From contig JAHFRA010000013.1 of NCBI GenBank assembly GCA_023259035.1, positions 1-64,000 on the forward strand: a stretch of DNA of 64,000 nt. Direction: 5' to 3'. The DNA is from Gallionella sp. GTDB lineage: Bacteria; Pseudomonadota; Gammaproteobacteria; Burkholderiales; Gallionellaceae. Positions within the stretch are counted from its first letter, which is position 1, and each line of letters begins with the position of its first letter. Of this stretch, positions 63,621 through 64,000 are shown one piece after another. The position numbers were made by a program, and so were the translations under genes. The notes beneath the pieces were generated by a model that was not told the DNA's origin, did no database searches, and was given only the letters and a program-made list of their open reading frames with translations.

Positions 63621-64000
63621 TTAACCTGGGAACATATCCTTGTTCATCGCCTTGCTGCGCGCTTCCGCCGGAGTGATTTTATTTTCTTTGACAAGAATTG
63701 AAAGGCATTGGTCCAGCGTCTGCATCCCGAGGCCCTGCCCGGTCTGGATCGCGGAATACATTTGCGGCACTTTGGCTTCGCGGATCAGGTTGCGGATCGC
63801 CGGGGTGCAAACCATGATTTCATGCGCGGCTACCCGGCCTGTTCCGTCCTTGGTCTTGAGCAGCGCCTGCGAAATTACCGCACGCAGCGATTCGGACAGC
63901 ATCGCGCGCACCATTTCCTTTTCGTCGGCGGGGAACACGTCGATGATACGGTCGATGGTTTTGGCCGCCGAGCTGGTGTGCAGCGTGCCGAATACCAGAT
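63621..64000 (-). CDS. pilT: Type IV pilus twitching motility ATPase PilT (3' part only)
   Basis: The C-terminal about 126 codons of PilT; the rest lies past the end of the window. LVFGTLHTSSAAKTIDRIID (His box region), FPADEKEMVRAMLSESLRAV and the conserved retraction motif AIRNLIREAKVPQMYSAIQT (with AIRNLIRE) identify it. It ends TPAEARSKAMNKDMFPG, characteristic of PilT. It is upstream of pilU on the same strand. Confidence 0.95.
   Translation of the reverse strand, partial: LVFGTLHTSSAAKTIDRIIDVFPADEKEMVRAMLSESLRAVISQALLKTKDGTGRVAAHEIMVCTPAIRNLIREAKVPQMYSAIQTGQGLGMQTLDQCLSILVKENKITPAEARSKAMNKDMFPG

Overview
The window comes from a betaproteobacterium, most likely a member of the Gallionellaceae (autotrophic iron- or nitrite-oxidiser group). 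This rests on the gene order leuS-lptE-holA-cutA-dsbD-aroQ-accB-accC-prmA, the gmk-rpoZ-spoT order, a phosphoribulokinase gene (Calvin cycle), type IV pilus genes and many short dispersed palindromic repeats. The family-level assignment is inference. I found no rRNA, tRNA or CRISPR array.

Layout. 0-7.4 kb: an unrecognised gene, a histidine phosphatase, purL split by a frameshift at an 11-base homopolymer, nnrD, and a REP-associated tyrosine transposase (RAYT) between its REP pairs. 7.4-9.4 kb: a small accessory islet of zinc-ribbon/membrane proteins, a lipoprotein and an XRE regulator, bounded by REPs. 9.4-16.5 kb: a spermidine-synthase-like protein, a Kef-type antiporter, a pilin with a sigma-54 promoter, a divergent orphan histidine kinase, a TerC protein and a universal stress protein.

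16.6-29.3 kb: eight co-directional signalling genes. They are a CHASE2 Ser/Thr kinase, a PP2C phosphatase, a double-FHA protein, a CHASE2 adenylate cyclase, a metallo-beta-lactamase-fold cyclic-nucleotide phosphodiesterase, a cyclic-nucleotide-binding/rhodanese protein, a GAF-PilB/GspE-type ATPase and a GAF-HD-GYP phosphodiesterase. Together they have writers, erasers and readers for protein phosphorylation and cAMP, plus a probable c-di-GMP eraser, ending in a secretion/pilus-type motor ATPase. This is one of the two most interesting systems here.

29.3-54.8 kb: mainly housekeeping: ubiA-ubiC-recG, gmk-rpoZ-spoT, a CobD/CbiB-like protein, DUF3426-prmA-accC-accB-aroQ-dsbD-cutA-holA-lptE-leuS, prk, uvrD, and a four-gene alpha/beta-hydrolase / ABC ATPase / thioesterase / ABC permease operon. 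Several genes carry in-frame insertions of dispersed repeats (leuS twice, uvrD twice, purL once). The accB-accC junction holds a 121-bp tandem repeat that multiplies the accC start codon.

54.8-58.9 kb: an AT-richer three-gene island: a DUF262 protein carrying an N-terminal domain that looks like that of translation factor IF-2, a DUF3696-type AAA ATPase, and a protein with a HigB/Gp49-like toxin C-terminus. This is a candidate defence system and the other most interesting system. 58.9-64 kb: a Sel1-repeat protein, HemJ, an RlmL-type rRNA methyltransferase, a MipA/OmpV outer-membrane protein, pilU and the 3' part of pilT.
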